From NCBI GenBank assembly GCA_964057225.1, contig OZ059896.1, forward strand, positions 21,634,501 to 21,698,500: a stretch of 64,000 bases of DNA, written 5' to 3'. The position numbers and the translations under genes are program-made. The DNA comes from Auanema rhodensis. Taxonomy: Eukaryota > Nematoda > Chromadorea > Rhabditida > Rhabditidae. Shown piece after piece: positions 36,592 to 50,800 of the stretch. How positions within the stretch are numbered: the first letter of the stretch is position 1; each line of letters begins with the position of its first letter. The notes below the pieces were generated by a model, which did no database searches, was not told the origin of the DNA, and saw only the letters and a program-made list of their open reading frames with translations.

Positions 36592-38345
36592 TTGAATAAC
36601 ATTGTCCATCGTCTTTGCCTTGATAAAAGAAATCTAAAAACATCTACTTTTCGCTAAATTATTTTGAAATTTTTCGAAAAAATTTTTGTCAAAATGTTTT
36701 TGGAAGCAATGTTGAGTGTACATGGAAACTCAACATACACTAATGCATCATTTTTCAAACGATCATAACTAATTTTTGTATTAAGCGTTTCTTAATGTAG
36801 TATAGTGCATTCGATGCGGATTTTTAAGCTGCGTCGATCTGTGTTATCAGATTTGCGCTAGCTTGAAAATGCACCAAGATATCAACTGATATAAGTGCAC
36901 ACTTATATCCTCGATTTTCACCCTGAAGAATTAATTTTTTCGTTGAATAACATTGTCCATCGTCTTTGCCTTGAAAAAAGGAATCTAAAAACATCTACTT
37001 TTTGCTAAATTATTTTGAAATTTTTCGAAAAAATTTTTGTCAAAATGTTTTTGGAAGCAATGTTGAGTGTACATGGAAACTCAACATACACTAATGCATC
37101 ATTTTTCAAACGATCATAACTAATTTTTGTATTAAGCGTTTCTCAATGTAGTAAACTGCATTCGATGCGGATTTTTAAGCTGCGTCGATCTGTGTTATCA
37201 GATTTGCGCTAGCTTAAAAATGCACCGAGATATCAACTGATATAAGTTCACACTTATATCCTCGATTTTCACCCTGAAGAATTAATTTTTTCGTTGAATA
37301 ACATTGTCCATCGTCTTTGCCTTGAAAAAAGGAATCTAAAAACATCTACTTTTTGCTAAATTATTTTGAAATTTTTCGAAAAAATTTTTGTCAAAATGTT
37401 TTTGGAAGCAATGTTGAGTGTACATGGAAACTCAACATACACTAAGGCATCATTTTTCAAACGATCATAACTAATTTTTGTATTAAGCGTTTCTCAATGT
37501 AGTATAGTGCATTCGATGCGGATTTTCAAGCTGCGTCGATCTGTGTTATGAGATTTGCGCTAGCTTAAAAATGCACCGAGATATCAACTGATATAAGTTC
37601 ACACTTATATCCTCGATTTTCACCCTGAAGAATTAATTTTTTCGTTGAATAACATTGTCCATCGTCTTTGCCTTGAAAAAAGGAATCTAAAAACATCTAC
37701 TTTTTGCTAAATTATTTTGAAATTTTTCGAAAAAATTTTTGTCAAAATGTTTTTGGAAGCAATGTTGAGTGTACATGGAAACTCAACATACACTAATGCA
37801 TCATTTTTCAAACGATCATAACTAATTTTTGTATTAAGCGTTTCTCAATGTAATATAGTGCATTCGATGCGGATTTTCAAGCTGCGTCGATCTGTGTTAT
37901 CAGATTTGCGCTAGCTTAAAAATGCACCAAGATATCAACTGATATAAGTTCACACTTATATCCTCGATTTTCACCCTGAAGAATTAATTTTTTCGTTGAA
38001 TAACATTGTCCATCGTCTTTGCCTTGAAAAAAGGAATCTAAAAACATCTACTTTTTGCTAAATTATTTTGAAATTTTTCGAAAAAATTTTTGTCAAAATG
38101 TTTTTGGAAGCAATGTTGAGTGTACATGGAAACTCAACATACACTAATGCATCATTTTTCAAACGATCATAACTAATTTTTGTATTAAGCGTTTCTCAAT
38201 GTAGTATAGTGCATTCGATGCGGATTTTTAAGCTGCGTCGATCTGTGTTATCAGATCTGCGCTAGCTTAAAAATGCACCGAGATATCAACTGATATAAGT
38301 TCACACTTATATCCTCGATTTTCACCCTGAAGAATTAATTTTTTC
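36592..38345 (-). repeat. Mixed right-arm monomers
   Basis: Five monomers without a clear HOR. One has GTGTTATGAGAT near 37547, the right-arm form of the CTCATAAC variant common at the left end. One has GTAAACTGC near 37152. Nothing except satellite is present. Confidence 0.75.
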
Positions 38346-40451
38346 GTTGAATAACATTGTCCATCGTCTTTGCCTTGAAAAAAGGAATCTAAAAACATTT
38401 ACTTTTTGCTAAATTATTTTGAAATTTTTCGAAAAAATTTTTGTCAAAATGTTTTTGGAAGCAATGTTGAGTGTACATGGAAACTCAACATACACTAATG
38501 CATCATTTTTCAAACGATCATAACTAATTTTTGTATTAAGCGTTTCTCAATGTAATATAGTGCATTCGATGCGGATTTTCAAGCTGCGTCGATCTGTGTT
38601 ATCAGATTTGCGCTAGCTTTAAAATGCACCAAGATATCAACTGATATAAGTGCACACTTATATCCTCGATTTTCACCCTGAAGAATTAATTTTTTCGTTG
38701 AATAACATTGTCCATCGTCTTTGTCTTGAAAAAAGGAATCTAAAAACATCTACTTTTTGCTAAATTATTTTGAAATTTTTCGAAAAAATTTTTGTCAAAA
38801 TGTTTTTGGAAGCAATGTTGAGTGTACATGGAAACTCAACATACACTAATGCATCATTTTTCAAACGATCATAACTAATTTTTGTATTAAGCGTTTCTCA
38901 ATGTAGTATAGTGCATCCGATGCGGATTTTTAAGCTGCGTCGATCTGTGTTATCAGATCTGCGCTAGCTTAAAAATGCACCGAGATATCAACTGATATAA
39001 GTTCACACTTATATCCTCGATTTTCACCCTGAAGAATTAATTTTTTTGTTGAATAACATTGTCCATCGTCTTTGCCTTGAAAAAAGGAATCTAAAAACAT
39101 CTACTTTTTGCTAAATTATCTTGAAATTTTTCGAAAAAATTTTTGTCAAAATGTTTTTGGAAGCAATGTTGAGTGTACATGGAAACTCAACATACACTAA
39201 TGCATCATTTTTCAAACGATCATAACTAATTTTTGTATTAAGCGTTTCTCAATGTAGTATAGTGCATTCGATGCGGATTTTTAAGCTGCGTCGATCTGTG
39301 TTATCAGATTTGCGCTAGCTTAAAAATGCACCGAGATATCAACTGATATAAGTTTACACTTATATCCTCGATTTTCACCCTGAAGAATTAATTTTTTCGT
39401 TGAATAACATTGTCCATCGTCTTTGCCTTGAAAAAAGGAATCTAAAAACATCTACTTTTTGCTAAATTATTTTGAAATTTTTCGAAAAAATTTTTGTCAA
39501 AATGTTTTTGGAAGCAATGTTGAGTGTACATGGAAACTCAACATACACTAATGCATCATTTTTCAAACGATCATAACTAATTTTTGTATTAAGCGTTTCT
39601 CAATGTAATATAGTGCATTCGATGCGGATTTTCAAGCTGCGTCGATCTGTGTTATCAGATTTGCGCTAGCTTAAAAATGCACCAAGATATCAACTGATAT
39701 AAGTGCACACTTATATCCTCGATTTTCACCCTGAAGAATTAATTTTTTCGTTGAATAACATTGTCCATCGTCTTTGTCTTGAAAAAAGGAATCTAAAAAC
39801 ATCTACTTTTTGCTAAATTATTTTGAAATTTTTCGAAAAAATTTTTGTCAAAATGTTTTTGGAAGCAATGTTGAGTGTACATGGAAACTCAACATACACT
39901 AATGCATCATTTTTCAAACGATCATAACTAATTTTTGTATTAAGCGTTTCTCAATGTAGTATAGTGCATTCGATGCGGATTTTAAAGCTGCGTCGATCTG
40001 TGTTATCAGATTTGCGCTAGCTTAAAAATGCACCGAGATATCAACTGATATAAGTTCACACTTATATCCTCGATTTTCACCCTGAAGAATTAATTTTTTT
40101 GTTGAATAACATTGTCCATCGTCTTTGCCTTGAAAAAAGGAATCTAAAAACATCTACTTTTTGCTAAATTATCTTGAAATTTTTCGAAAAAATTTTTGTC
40201 AAAATGTTTTTGGAAGCAATGTTGAGTGTACATGGAAACTCAACATACACTAATGCATCATTTTTCAAACGATCATAACTAATTTTTGTATTAAGCGTTT
40301 CTCAATGTAGTATAGTGCATTCGATGCGGATTTTTAAGCTGCGTCGATCTGTGTTATCAGATTTGCGCTAGCTTAAAAATGCACCGAGATATCAACTGAT
40401 ATAAGTTTACACTTATATCCTCGATTTTCACCCTGAAGAATTAATTTTTTC
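38346..40451 (-). repeat. Duplicated trimer (1053 bp)
   Basis: The units 38346-39398 and 39399-40451 share three monomers in order: TGTAATATAG with GATTTTCAAGC; TTTGTCTTG ending TTTTTTTGTTGAA; and AATTATCTTG with AGTTTACAC. The marker pairs are 1053 bp apart. Confidence 0.82.
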
Positions 40452-43400
40452 GTTGAATAACAATGTCCATCGTCTTTGTCTTGAAAAAAGGAATCTAAAA
40501 ACATCTATTTTTTGCTAAATTATTCTGAAATTTTTCGAAAAAATTTTTGTCAAAATGTTTTTGGAAGCAATGTTGAGTGTACATGGAAACTCAACATACA
40601 CTAATGCATCATTTTTCAAACGATCATAACTAATTTTTGTATTAAGCGTTTCTCAATGTAGTATAGTACATTCGATGCGGATTTTTAAGCTGCGTCGATC
40701 TGTGTTATCAGATTTGCGCTAGCTTGAAAATGCACCGAGATATCAACTGATATAAGTTCACACTTATATCCTCGATTTTCACCCTGAAGAATTAATTTTT
40801 TCGTTGAATAACATTGTCCATCGTCTTTGCCTTGAAAAAAGAAATCTAAAAACATCTACTTTTTGCTAAATTATTTTGAAATTTTTCGAAAAAATTTTTG
40901 TCAAAATGTTTTTGGAAGCAATGTTGAGTGTACATGGAAACTCAACATACACTAATGCATCATTTTTCAAACGATCATAACTAATTTTTGTATTAAGCGT
41001 TTCTCAATGTAATATAGTGCATTCGATGCGGATTTTCAAGCTGCGTCGATCTGTGTTATCAGATTTGCGCTAGCTTAAAAATGCACCAAGATATCAACTG
41101 ATATAAGTGCACACTTATATCCTCGATTTTCACTCTGAAGAATTAATTTTTTCGTTGAATAACATTGTCCATCGTCTTTGCCTTGAAAAAAGGAATCTAA
41201 AAACATGCACTTTTTGCTAAATTATTTTGAAATTTTTCGAAAAACTTTTTGTCAAAATGTTTTTGGAAGCAATGTTGAGTGTACATGGAAACTCAACATA
41301 CACTAATGCATCATTTTTCAAACAATCATAACTAATTTTTGTATTAAGCGTTTCTCAATGTAGTATAGTGCATTCGATGCGGATTTTTAAGCTGCGTCGA
41401 TCTGTGTTATCAGATTTGCGCTAGCTTAAAAATGCACCGAGATATCAACTGATATAAGTTTACCCTTATATCCTCGATTTTCACCCTGAAGAATTAATTT
41501 TTTCGTTGAATAACATTGTCCATCGTCTTTGCCTTGAAAAAAGGAATCTAAAAACATCTACTTTTTGCTAAATTATTTTAAAATTTTTCGAAAAAATTTT
41601 TGTCAAAATGTTTTTGGAAGCAATGTTGAGTGTACATGGAAACTCAACATACACTAATGCATCATTTTTCAAACGATCATAACTAATTTTTGTATTAAGC
41701 GTTTCTCAATGTAGTATAGTGCATTCGATGCGGATTTTTAAGCTGCGTCGATCTGTGTTATCAGATTTGCGCTAGCTTAAAAATGCACCAAGATATCAAC
41801 TGATATAAGTGCACACTTATATCCTCGATTTTCACCCTGAAGAATTAATTTTTTCGTTGAATAACATTGTCCATCGTCTTTGCCTTGAATAAAGGAATCT
41901 AAAAACATCTACTTTTTACTAAATTATTTTGAAATTTTTCGAAAAAATTTTTGTCAAAATGTTTTTGGAAGCAATGTTGAGTGTACATGGAAACTCAACA
42001 TACACTAATGCATCATTTTTCAAACGATCATAACTAATTTTTGTATTAAGCGTTTCTCAATGTAGTATAGTGCATTCGATGCGGATTTTTAAGCTGCGTC
42101 GATCTGTGTTATCAGATTTGCGCTAGCTTGAAAATGCACCGAGATATCAACTGATATAAGTTCACACTTATATCCTCGATTTTCACCCTGAAGAATTAAT
42201 TTTTTCGTTGAATAACATTGTCCATCGTCTTTGCCTTGAAAAAAGGAATCTAAAAACATCTACTTTTTGCTAAATTATTTTAAAATTTTTCGAAAAAATT
42301 TTTGTCAAAATGTTTTTGGAAGCAATGTTGAGTGTACATGGAAACTCAACATACACTAATGCATCATTTTTCAAACGATCATAACTAATTTTTGTATTAA
42401 GCGTTTCTCAATGTAGTATAGTGCATTCGATGCGGATTTTTAAGCTGCGTCGATCTGTGTTATCAGATTTGCGCTAGCTTAAAAATGCCCCAAGATATCA
42501 ACTGATATAAGTGCACACTTATATCCTCGATTTTCACCCTGAAGAATTAATTTTTTCGTTGAATAACATTGTCCATCGTCTTTGCCTTGAATAAAGGAAT
42601 CTAAAAACATCTACTTTTTACTAAATTATTTTGAAATTTTTCGAAAAAATTTTTGTCAAAATGTTTTTGGAAGCAATGTTGAGTGTACATGGAAACTCAA
42701 CATACACTAATGCATCATTTTTCAAACGATCATAACTAATTTTTGTATTAAGCGTTTCTCAATGTAGTATAGTGCATTCGATGCGGATTTTTAAGCTGCG
42801 TCGATCTGTGTTATCAGATTTGCGCTAGCTTGAAAATGCACCGAGATATCAACTGATATAAGTTCACACTTATATCCTCGATTTTCACCCTGAAGAATTA
42901 ATTTTTTCGTTGAATAACATTGTCCATCGTCTTTGCCTTGAAAAAAGGAATCTAAAAACATCTACTTTTTGCTAAATTATTTTGAAATTTTTCGAAAAAA
43001 TTTTTGTCAAAATGTTTTTGGAAGCAATGTTGAGTGTACATGGAAACTCAACATACACTAATGCATCATTTTTCAAACGATCATAACTAATTTTTGTATT
43101 AAGCGTTTCTCAATGTAATATAGTGCATTCGATGCGGATTTTCAAGCTGCGTCGATCTGTGTTATCAGATTTGCGCTAGCTTAAAAATGCACCAAGATAT
43201 CAACTGATATAAGTGCACACTTATATCCTCGATTTTCACTCTGAAGAATTAATTTTTTCGTTGAATAACATTGTCCATCGTCTTTGCCTTGAAAAAAGGA
43301 ATCTAAAAACATCCACTTTTTGCTAAATTATTTTGAAATTTTTCGAAAAACTTTTTGTCAAAATGTTTTTGGAAGCAATGTTGAGTGTACATGGAAACTC

Positions 43401-45365
43401 AACATACACTAATGCATCATTTTTCAAACAATCATAACTAATTTTTGTATTAAGCGTTTCTCAATGTAGTATAGTGCATTCGATGCGGATTTTTAAGCTG
43501 CGTCGATCTGTGTTATCAGATTTGCGCTAGCTTGAAAATGCACCGAGATATCAACTGATATAAGTTTACCCTTATATCCTCGATTTTCACCCTGAAGAAT
43601 TAATTTTTTCGTTGAATAACATTGTCCATCGTCTTTGCCTTGGAAAAAGGAATCTAAAAACATCTACTTTTTGCTAAATTATTTTAAAATTTTTCGAAAA
43701 AATTTTTGTCAAAATGTTTTTGGAAGCAATGTTGAGTGTACATGGAAACTCAACATACACTAATGCATCATTTTTCAAACGATCATAACTAATTTTTGTA
43801 TTAAGCGTTTCTCAATGTAGTATAGTGCATTCGGTGCGGATTTTTAAGCTGCGTCGATCTGTGTTATCAGATTTGCGCTAGCTTAAAAATGCACCAAGAT
43901 ATCAACTGATATAAGTGCACACTTATATCCTCGATTTTCACCCTGAAGAATTAATTTTTTCGTTGAATAACATTGTCCATCGTCTTTGCCTTGAAAAAAG
44001 GAATCTAAAAACATCTACTTTTTGCTAAATTATTTTGAAATTTTTCGAAAAAATTTTTGTCAAAATGTTTTTGGAAGCAATGTTGAGTGTACATGGAAAC
44101 TCAACATACACTAATGCATCATTTTTCAAACGATCATAACTAATTTTTGTATTAAGCGTTTCTCAATGTAGTATAGTGCATTCGATGCGGATTTTTAAGC
44201 TGCGTCGATCTGTGTTATCAGATCTGCGCTAGCTTAAAAATGCACCGAGATATCAACTGATATAAGTTCACACTTATATCCTCGATTTTCACCCTGAAGA
44301 ATTAATTTTTTCGTTGAATAACATTGTCCATCGTCTTTGCCTTGAAAAAAGGAATCTAAAAACATCTACTTTTTGCTAAATTATTTTGAAATTTTTCGAA
44401 AAACTTTTTGTCAAAATGTTTTTGGAAGCAATGTTGAGTGTACATGGAAACTCAACATACACTAATGCATCATTTTTCAAACAATCATAACTAATTTTTG
44501 TATTAAGCGTTTCTCAATGTAGTATAGTGCATTCGGTGCGGATTTTTAAGCTGCGTCGATCTGTGTTATCAGATTTGCGCTAGCTTAAAAATGCACCAAG
44601 ATATCAACTGATATAAGTGCACACTTATATCCTCGATTTTCACCCTGAAGAATTAATTTTTTCGTTGAATAACATTGTCCATCGTCTTTGCCTTGAAAAA
44701 AGGAATCTAAAAACATCTACTTTTTGCTAAATTATTTTGAAATTTTTCGAAAAAATTTTTGTCAAAATGTTTTTGGAAGCAATGTTGAGTGTACATGGAA
44801 ACTCAACATACACTAATGCATCATTTTTCAAACGATCATAACTAATTTTTGTATTAAGCGTTTCTCAATGTAGTATAGTGCATTCGATGCGGATTTTTAA
44901 GCTGCGTCGATCTGTGTTATCAGATCTGCGCTAGCTTAAAAATGCACCGAGATATCAACTGATATAAGTTCACACTTATATCCTCGATTTTCACCCTGAA
45001 GAATTAATTTTTTCGTTGAATAACATTGTCCATCGTCTTTGCCTTGAAAAAAGGAATCTAAAAACATCTACTTTTTGCTAAATTATTTTGAAATTTTTCG
45101 AAAAAATTTTTGTCAAAATGTTTTTGGAAGCAATGTTGAGTGTACATGGAAACTCAACATACACTAATGCATCATTTTTCAAACGATCATAACTAATTTT
45201 TGTATTAAGCGTTTCTCAATGTAGTATAGTGCATTCGATGCGGATTTTTAAGCTGCGTCGATCTGTGTTATCAGATCTGCGCTAGCTTAAAAATGCACCG
45301 AGATATCAACTGATATAAGTTCACACTTATATCCTCGATTTTCACCCTGAAGAATTAATTTTTTC
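40452..45365 (-). repeat. Dimer and hexamer rearrangements
   Basis: A dimer (TTATTTTAAAATT, then TTGAATAAAGG with TTTTTACTAAA) occurs at 41505-42206 and 42207-42908. The block from 40803 (TGTAATATAG monomer, then AAAAACTTTTTGTC with CAAACAATC and AGTTTACCC, then TTTTAAAATT) is partly repeated from 42909, an offset of 2106 bp. Monomers at 43962, 44664 and 45015 carry CAGATCTGCGC. The monomer at 44313 is a hybrid: AAAAACTTTTTGTC and CAAACAATC at one end, GCATTCGGTGCGG at the other. Confidence 0.78.
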
Positions 45366-47822
45366 GTTGAATAACATTGTCCATCGTCTTTGCCTTGAAA
45401 AAAGGAATCTAAAAACATCCACTTTTTGCTAAATTATTTTGAAATTTTTCGAAAAAATTTTTGTCAAAATGTTTTTGGAAGCAATGTTGAGTGTATATGG
45501 AAACTCAACATACACTAATGCATCATTTTTCAAACAATCATAACTAATTTTTGTATTAAGCGTCTCTCAATGTAGTATAGTGCATTCGATGCGGATTTTT
45601 AAGCTGCGTCGATCTGTGTTATCAGATTTGCGCTAGCTTAAAAATGCACCAAGATATCAACTGATATAAGTGCACACTTATATCCTCGATTTTCACCCTG
45701 AAGAATTAATTTTTTCGTTGAATAACATTGTCCATCGTCTTTGCCTTAAAAAAAGGAATCTAAAAACATCTACTTTTTGCTAAATTATTTTGAAATTTTT
45801 CGAAAAAATTTTTGTCAAAATGTTTTTGGAAGCAATGTTGAGTGTACATGGAAACTCAACATACACTAATGCATCATTTTTCAAACGATCATAACTAATT
45901 TTTGTATTAAGCGTTTCTCAATGTAGTATAGTGCATTCGATGCGGATTTTTAAGCTGCGTCGATCTGTGTTATCAGATCTGCGCTAGCTTAAAAATGCAC
46001 CGAGATATCAACTGATATAAGTTCACACTTATATCCTCGATTTTCACCCTGAAGAATTAATTTTTTCGTTGAATAACATTGTCCATCGTCTTTGCCTTGA
46101 AAAAAGGAATCTAAAAACATCTACTTTTTGCTAAATTATTTTGAAATTTTTCGAAAAAATTTTTGTCAAAATGTTTTTGGAAGCAATGTTGAGTGTACAT
46201 GGAAACTCAACATACACTAATGCATCATTTTTCAAACGATCATAACTAATTTTTGTATTAAGCGTTTCTCAATGTAATATAGTGCATTCGATGCGGATTT
46301 TCAAGCTGCGTCGATCTGTGTTATCAGATTTGCGCTAGCTTAAAAATGCACCAAGATATCAACTGATATAAGTGCACACTTATATCCTCGATTTTCACTC
46401 TGAAGAATTAATTTTTTCGTTGAATAACATTGTCCATCGTCTTTGCCTTGAAAAAAGGAATCTAAAAACATCCACTTTTTGCTAAATTATTTTGAAATTT
46501 TTCGAAAAAATTTTTGTCAAAATGTTTTTGGAAGCAATGTTGAGTGTATATGGAAACTCAATATACACTAATGCATCATTTTTCAAACAATCATAACTAA
46601 TTTTTGTATTAAGCGTCTCTCAATGTAGTATAGTGCATTCGATGCGGATTTTTAAGCTGCGTCGATCTGTGTTATCAGATTTGCGCTAGCTTAAAAATGC
46701 ACCAAGATATCAACTGATATAAGTGCACACTTATATCCTCGATTTTCACCCTGAAGAAATAATTTTTTCGTTGAATAACATTGTCCATCGTCTTTGCCTT
46801 GAAAAAAGGAATCTAAAAACATCTACTTTTTGCTAAATTATTTTGAAATTTTTCGAAAAAATTTTTGTCAAAATGTTTTTGGAAGCAATGTTGAGTGTAC
46901 ATGGAAACTCAACATACACTAATGCATCATTTTTCAAACGATCATAACTAATTTTTGTATTAAGCGTTTCTCAATGTAGTATAGTGCATTCGATGCGGAT
47001 TTTTAAGCTGCGTCGATCTGTGTTATCAGATCTGCGCTAGCTTAACAATGCACCGAGATATCAACTGATATAAGTTCACACTTATATCCTCGATTTTCAC
47101 CCTGAAGAATTAATTTTTTCGTTGAATAACATTGTCCATCGTCTTTGCCTTGAAAAAAGGAATCTAAAAACATCTACTTTTTGCTAAATTATTTTGAAAT
47201 TTTTCGAAAAAATTTTTGTCAAAATGTTTTTAGAAGCAATGTTGAGTGTACATGGAAACTCAACATACACTAATGCATCATTTTTCAAACGATCATAACT
47301 AATTTTTGTATTAAGCGTTTCTCAATGTAATATAGTGCATTCGATGCGGATTTTCAAGCTGCGTCGATCTGTGTTATCAGATTTGCGCTAGCTTAAAAAT
47401 GCACCAAGATATCAACTGATATAAGTGCACACTTATATCCTCGATTTTCACTCTGAAGAATTAATTTTTTCGTTGAATAACATTGTCCATCGTCTTTGCC
47501 TTGAAAAAAGGAATCTAAAAACATCCACTTTTTGCTAAATTATTTTGAAATTTTTCGAAAAAATTTTTGTCAAAATGTTTTTGGAAGCAATGTTGAGTGT
47601 ATATGGAAACTCAACATACACTAATGCATCATTTTTCAAACAATCATAACTAATTTTTGTATTAAGCGTCTCTCAATGTAGTATAGTGCATTCGATGCGG
47701 ATTTTTAAGCTGCGTCGATCTGTGTTATCAGATTTGCGCTAGCTTGAAAATGCACCAAGATATCAACTGATATAAGTGCACACTTATATCCTCGATTTTC
47801 ACCCTGAAGAATTAATTTTTTC
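45366..47822 (-). repeat. Alpha monomer and beta-gamma-alpha trimers (1053 bp)
   Basis: Three monomer types alternate. Alpha has ACATCCAC, GTGTATATGG, CAAACAATC and GCGTCTCTC. Beta has CCTTAAAAAAAGG (usually), CAGATCTGCGC and CACCGAG with GTTCAC. Gamma has TGTAATATAG, GATTTTCAAGC and CACTCTGAAG. After a single alpha (45366), trimers run 45717-46769 and 46770-47822; the beta at 46770 has CTTGAAAAAAGG and GAAATAAT. Confidence 0.87.
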
Positions 47823-50800
47823 GTTGAATAACATTGTCCATCGTCTTTGCCTTAAAAAAAGGAATCTAAAAACATCTACTTTTTGCTAAATTATTTTGAA
47901 ATTTTTCGAAAAAATTTTTGTCAAAATGTTTTTGGAAGCAATGTTGAGTGTACATGGAAACTCAACATACACTAATGCATCATTTTTCAAACGATCATAA
48001 CTAATTTTTGTATTAAGCGTTTCTCAATGTAGTATAGTGCATTCGATGCGGATTTTTAAGCTGCGTCGATCTGTGTTATCAGATCTGCGCTAGCTTAAAA
48101 ATGCACCGAGATATCAACTGATATAAGTTCACACTTATATCCTCGATTTTCACCCTGAAGAATTAATTTTTTCGTTGAATAACATTGTCCATCGTCTTTG
48201 CCTTGAAAAAAGGAATCTAAAAACATCTACTTTTTGCTAAATTATTTTGAAATTTTTCGAAAAAATTTTTGTCAAAATGTTTTTGGAAGCAATGTTGAGT
48301 GTACATGGAAACTCAACATACACTAATGCATCATTTTTCAAACGATCATAACTAATTTTTGTATTAAGCGTTTCTCAATGTAATATAGTGCATTCGATGC
48401 GGATTTTCAAGCTGCGTCGATCTGTGTTATCAGATTTGCGCTAGCTTAAAAATGCACCAAGATATCAACTGATATAAGTGCACACTTATATCCTCGATTT
48501 TCACTCTGAAGAATTAATTTTTTCGTTGAATAACATTGTCCATCGTCTTTGCCTTGAAAAAAGGAATCTAAAAACATCCACTTTTTGCTAAATTATTTTG
48601 AAATTTTTCGAAAAAATTTTTGTCAAAATGTTTTTGGAAGCAATGTTGAGTGTATATGGAAACTCAACATACACTAATGCATCATTTTTCAAACAATCAT
48701 AACTAATTTTTGTATTAAGCGTCTCTCAATGTAGTATAGTGCATTCGATGCGGATTTTTAAGCTGCGTCGATCTGTGTTATCAGATTTGCGCTAGCTTAA
48801 AAATGCACCAAGATATCAACTGATATAAGTGCACACTTATATCCTCGATTTTCACCCTGAAGAATTAATTTTTTCGTTGAATAACATTGTCCATCGTCTT
48901 TGCCTTAAAAAAAGGAATCTAAAAACATCTACTTTTTGCTAAATTATTTTGAAATTTTTCGAAAAAATTTTTGTCAAAATGTTTTTGGAAGCAATGTTGA
49001 GTGTACATGGAAACTCAACATACACTAATGCATCATTTTTCAAACGATCATAACTAATTTTTGTATTAAGCGTTTCTCAATGTAGTATAGTGCATTCGAT
49101 GCGGATTTTTAAGCTGCGTCGATCTGTGTTATCAGATCTGCGCTAGCTTAAAAATGCACCGAGATATCAACTGATATAAGTTCACACTTATATCCTCGAT
49201 TTTCACCCTGAAGAATTAATTTTTCCGTTGAATAACATTGTCCATCGTCTTTGCCTTGAAAAAAGGAATCTAAAAACATCTACTTTTTGCTAAATTATTT
49301 TGAAATTTTTCGAAAAAATTTTTGTCAAAATGTTTTTGGAAGCAATGTTGAGTGTACATGGAAACTCAACATACACTAATGCATCATTTTTCAAACGATC
49401 ATAACTAATTTTTGTATTAAGCGTTTCTCAATGTAATATAGTGCATTCGATGCGGATTTTCAAGCTGCGTCGATCTGTGTTATCAGATTTGCGCTAGCTT
49501 AAAAATGCACCAAGATATCAACTGATATAAGTGCACACTTATATCCTCGATTTTCACTCTGAAGAATTAATTTTTTCGTTGAATAACATTGTCCATCGTC
49601 TTTGCCTTGAAAAAAGGAATCTAAAAACATCCACTTTTTGCTAAATTATTTTGAAATTTTTCGAAAAAATTTTTGTCAAAATGTTTTTGGAAGCAATGTT
49701 GAGTGTATATGGAAACTCAACATACACTAATGCATCATTTTTCAAACAATCATAACTAATTTTTGTATTAAGCGTCTCTCAATGTAGTATAGTGCATTCG
49801 ATGCGGATTTTTAAGCTGCGTCGATCTGTGTTATCAGATTTGCGCTAGCTTAAAAATGCACCAAGATATCAACTGATATAAGTGCACACTTATATCCTCG
49901 ATTTTCACCCTGAAGAATTAATTTTTCCGTTGAATAACATTGTCCATCGTCTTTGCCTTGAAAAAAGGAATCTAAAAACATCTACTTTTTGCTAAATTAT
50001 TTTGAAATTTTTCGAAAAAATTTTTGTCAAAATGTTTTTGGAAGCAATGTTGAGTGTACATGGAAACTCAACATACACTAATGCATCATTTTTCAAACGA
50101 TCATAACTAATTTTTGTATTAAGCGTTTCTCAATGTAATATAGTGCATTCGATGCGGATTTTCAAGCTGCGTCGATCTGTGTTATCAGATTTACGCTAGC
50201 TTAAAAATGCACCAAGATATCAACTGATATAAGTGCACACTTATATCCTCGATTTTCACTCTGAAGAATTAATTTTTTCGTTGAATAACATTGTCCATCG
50301 TCTTTGCCTTGAAAAAAGGAATCTAAAAACATCCACTTTTTGCTAAATTATTTTGAAATTTTTCGAAAACATTTTTGTCAAAATGTTTTTGGAAGCAATG
50401 TTGAGTGTATATGGAAACTCAACATACACTAATGCATCATTTTTCAAACAATCATAACTAATTTTTGTATTAAGCGTCTCTCAATGTAGTATAGTGCATT
50501 CGATGCGGATTTTTAAGCTGCGTCGATCTGTGTTATCAGATTTGCGCTAGCTTAAAAATGCACCAAGATATCAACTGATATAAGTGCACACTTATATCCT
50601 CGATTTTCACCCTGAAGAATTAATTTTTTCGTTGAATAACATTGTCCATCGTCTTTGCCTTAAAAAAAGGAATCTAAAAACATCTACTTTTTGCTAAATT
50701 ATTTTGAAATTTTTCGAAAAAATTTTTGTCAAAATGTTTTTGGAAGCAATGTTGAGTGTACATGGAAACTCAACATACACTAATGCATCATTTTTCAAAC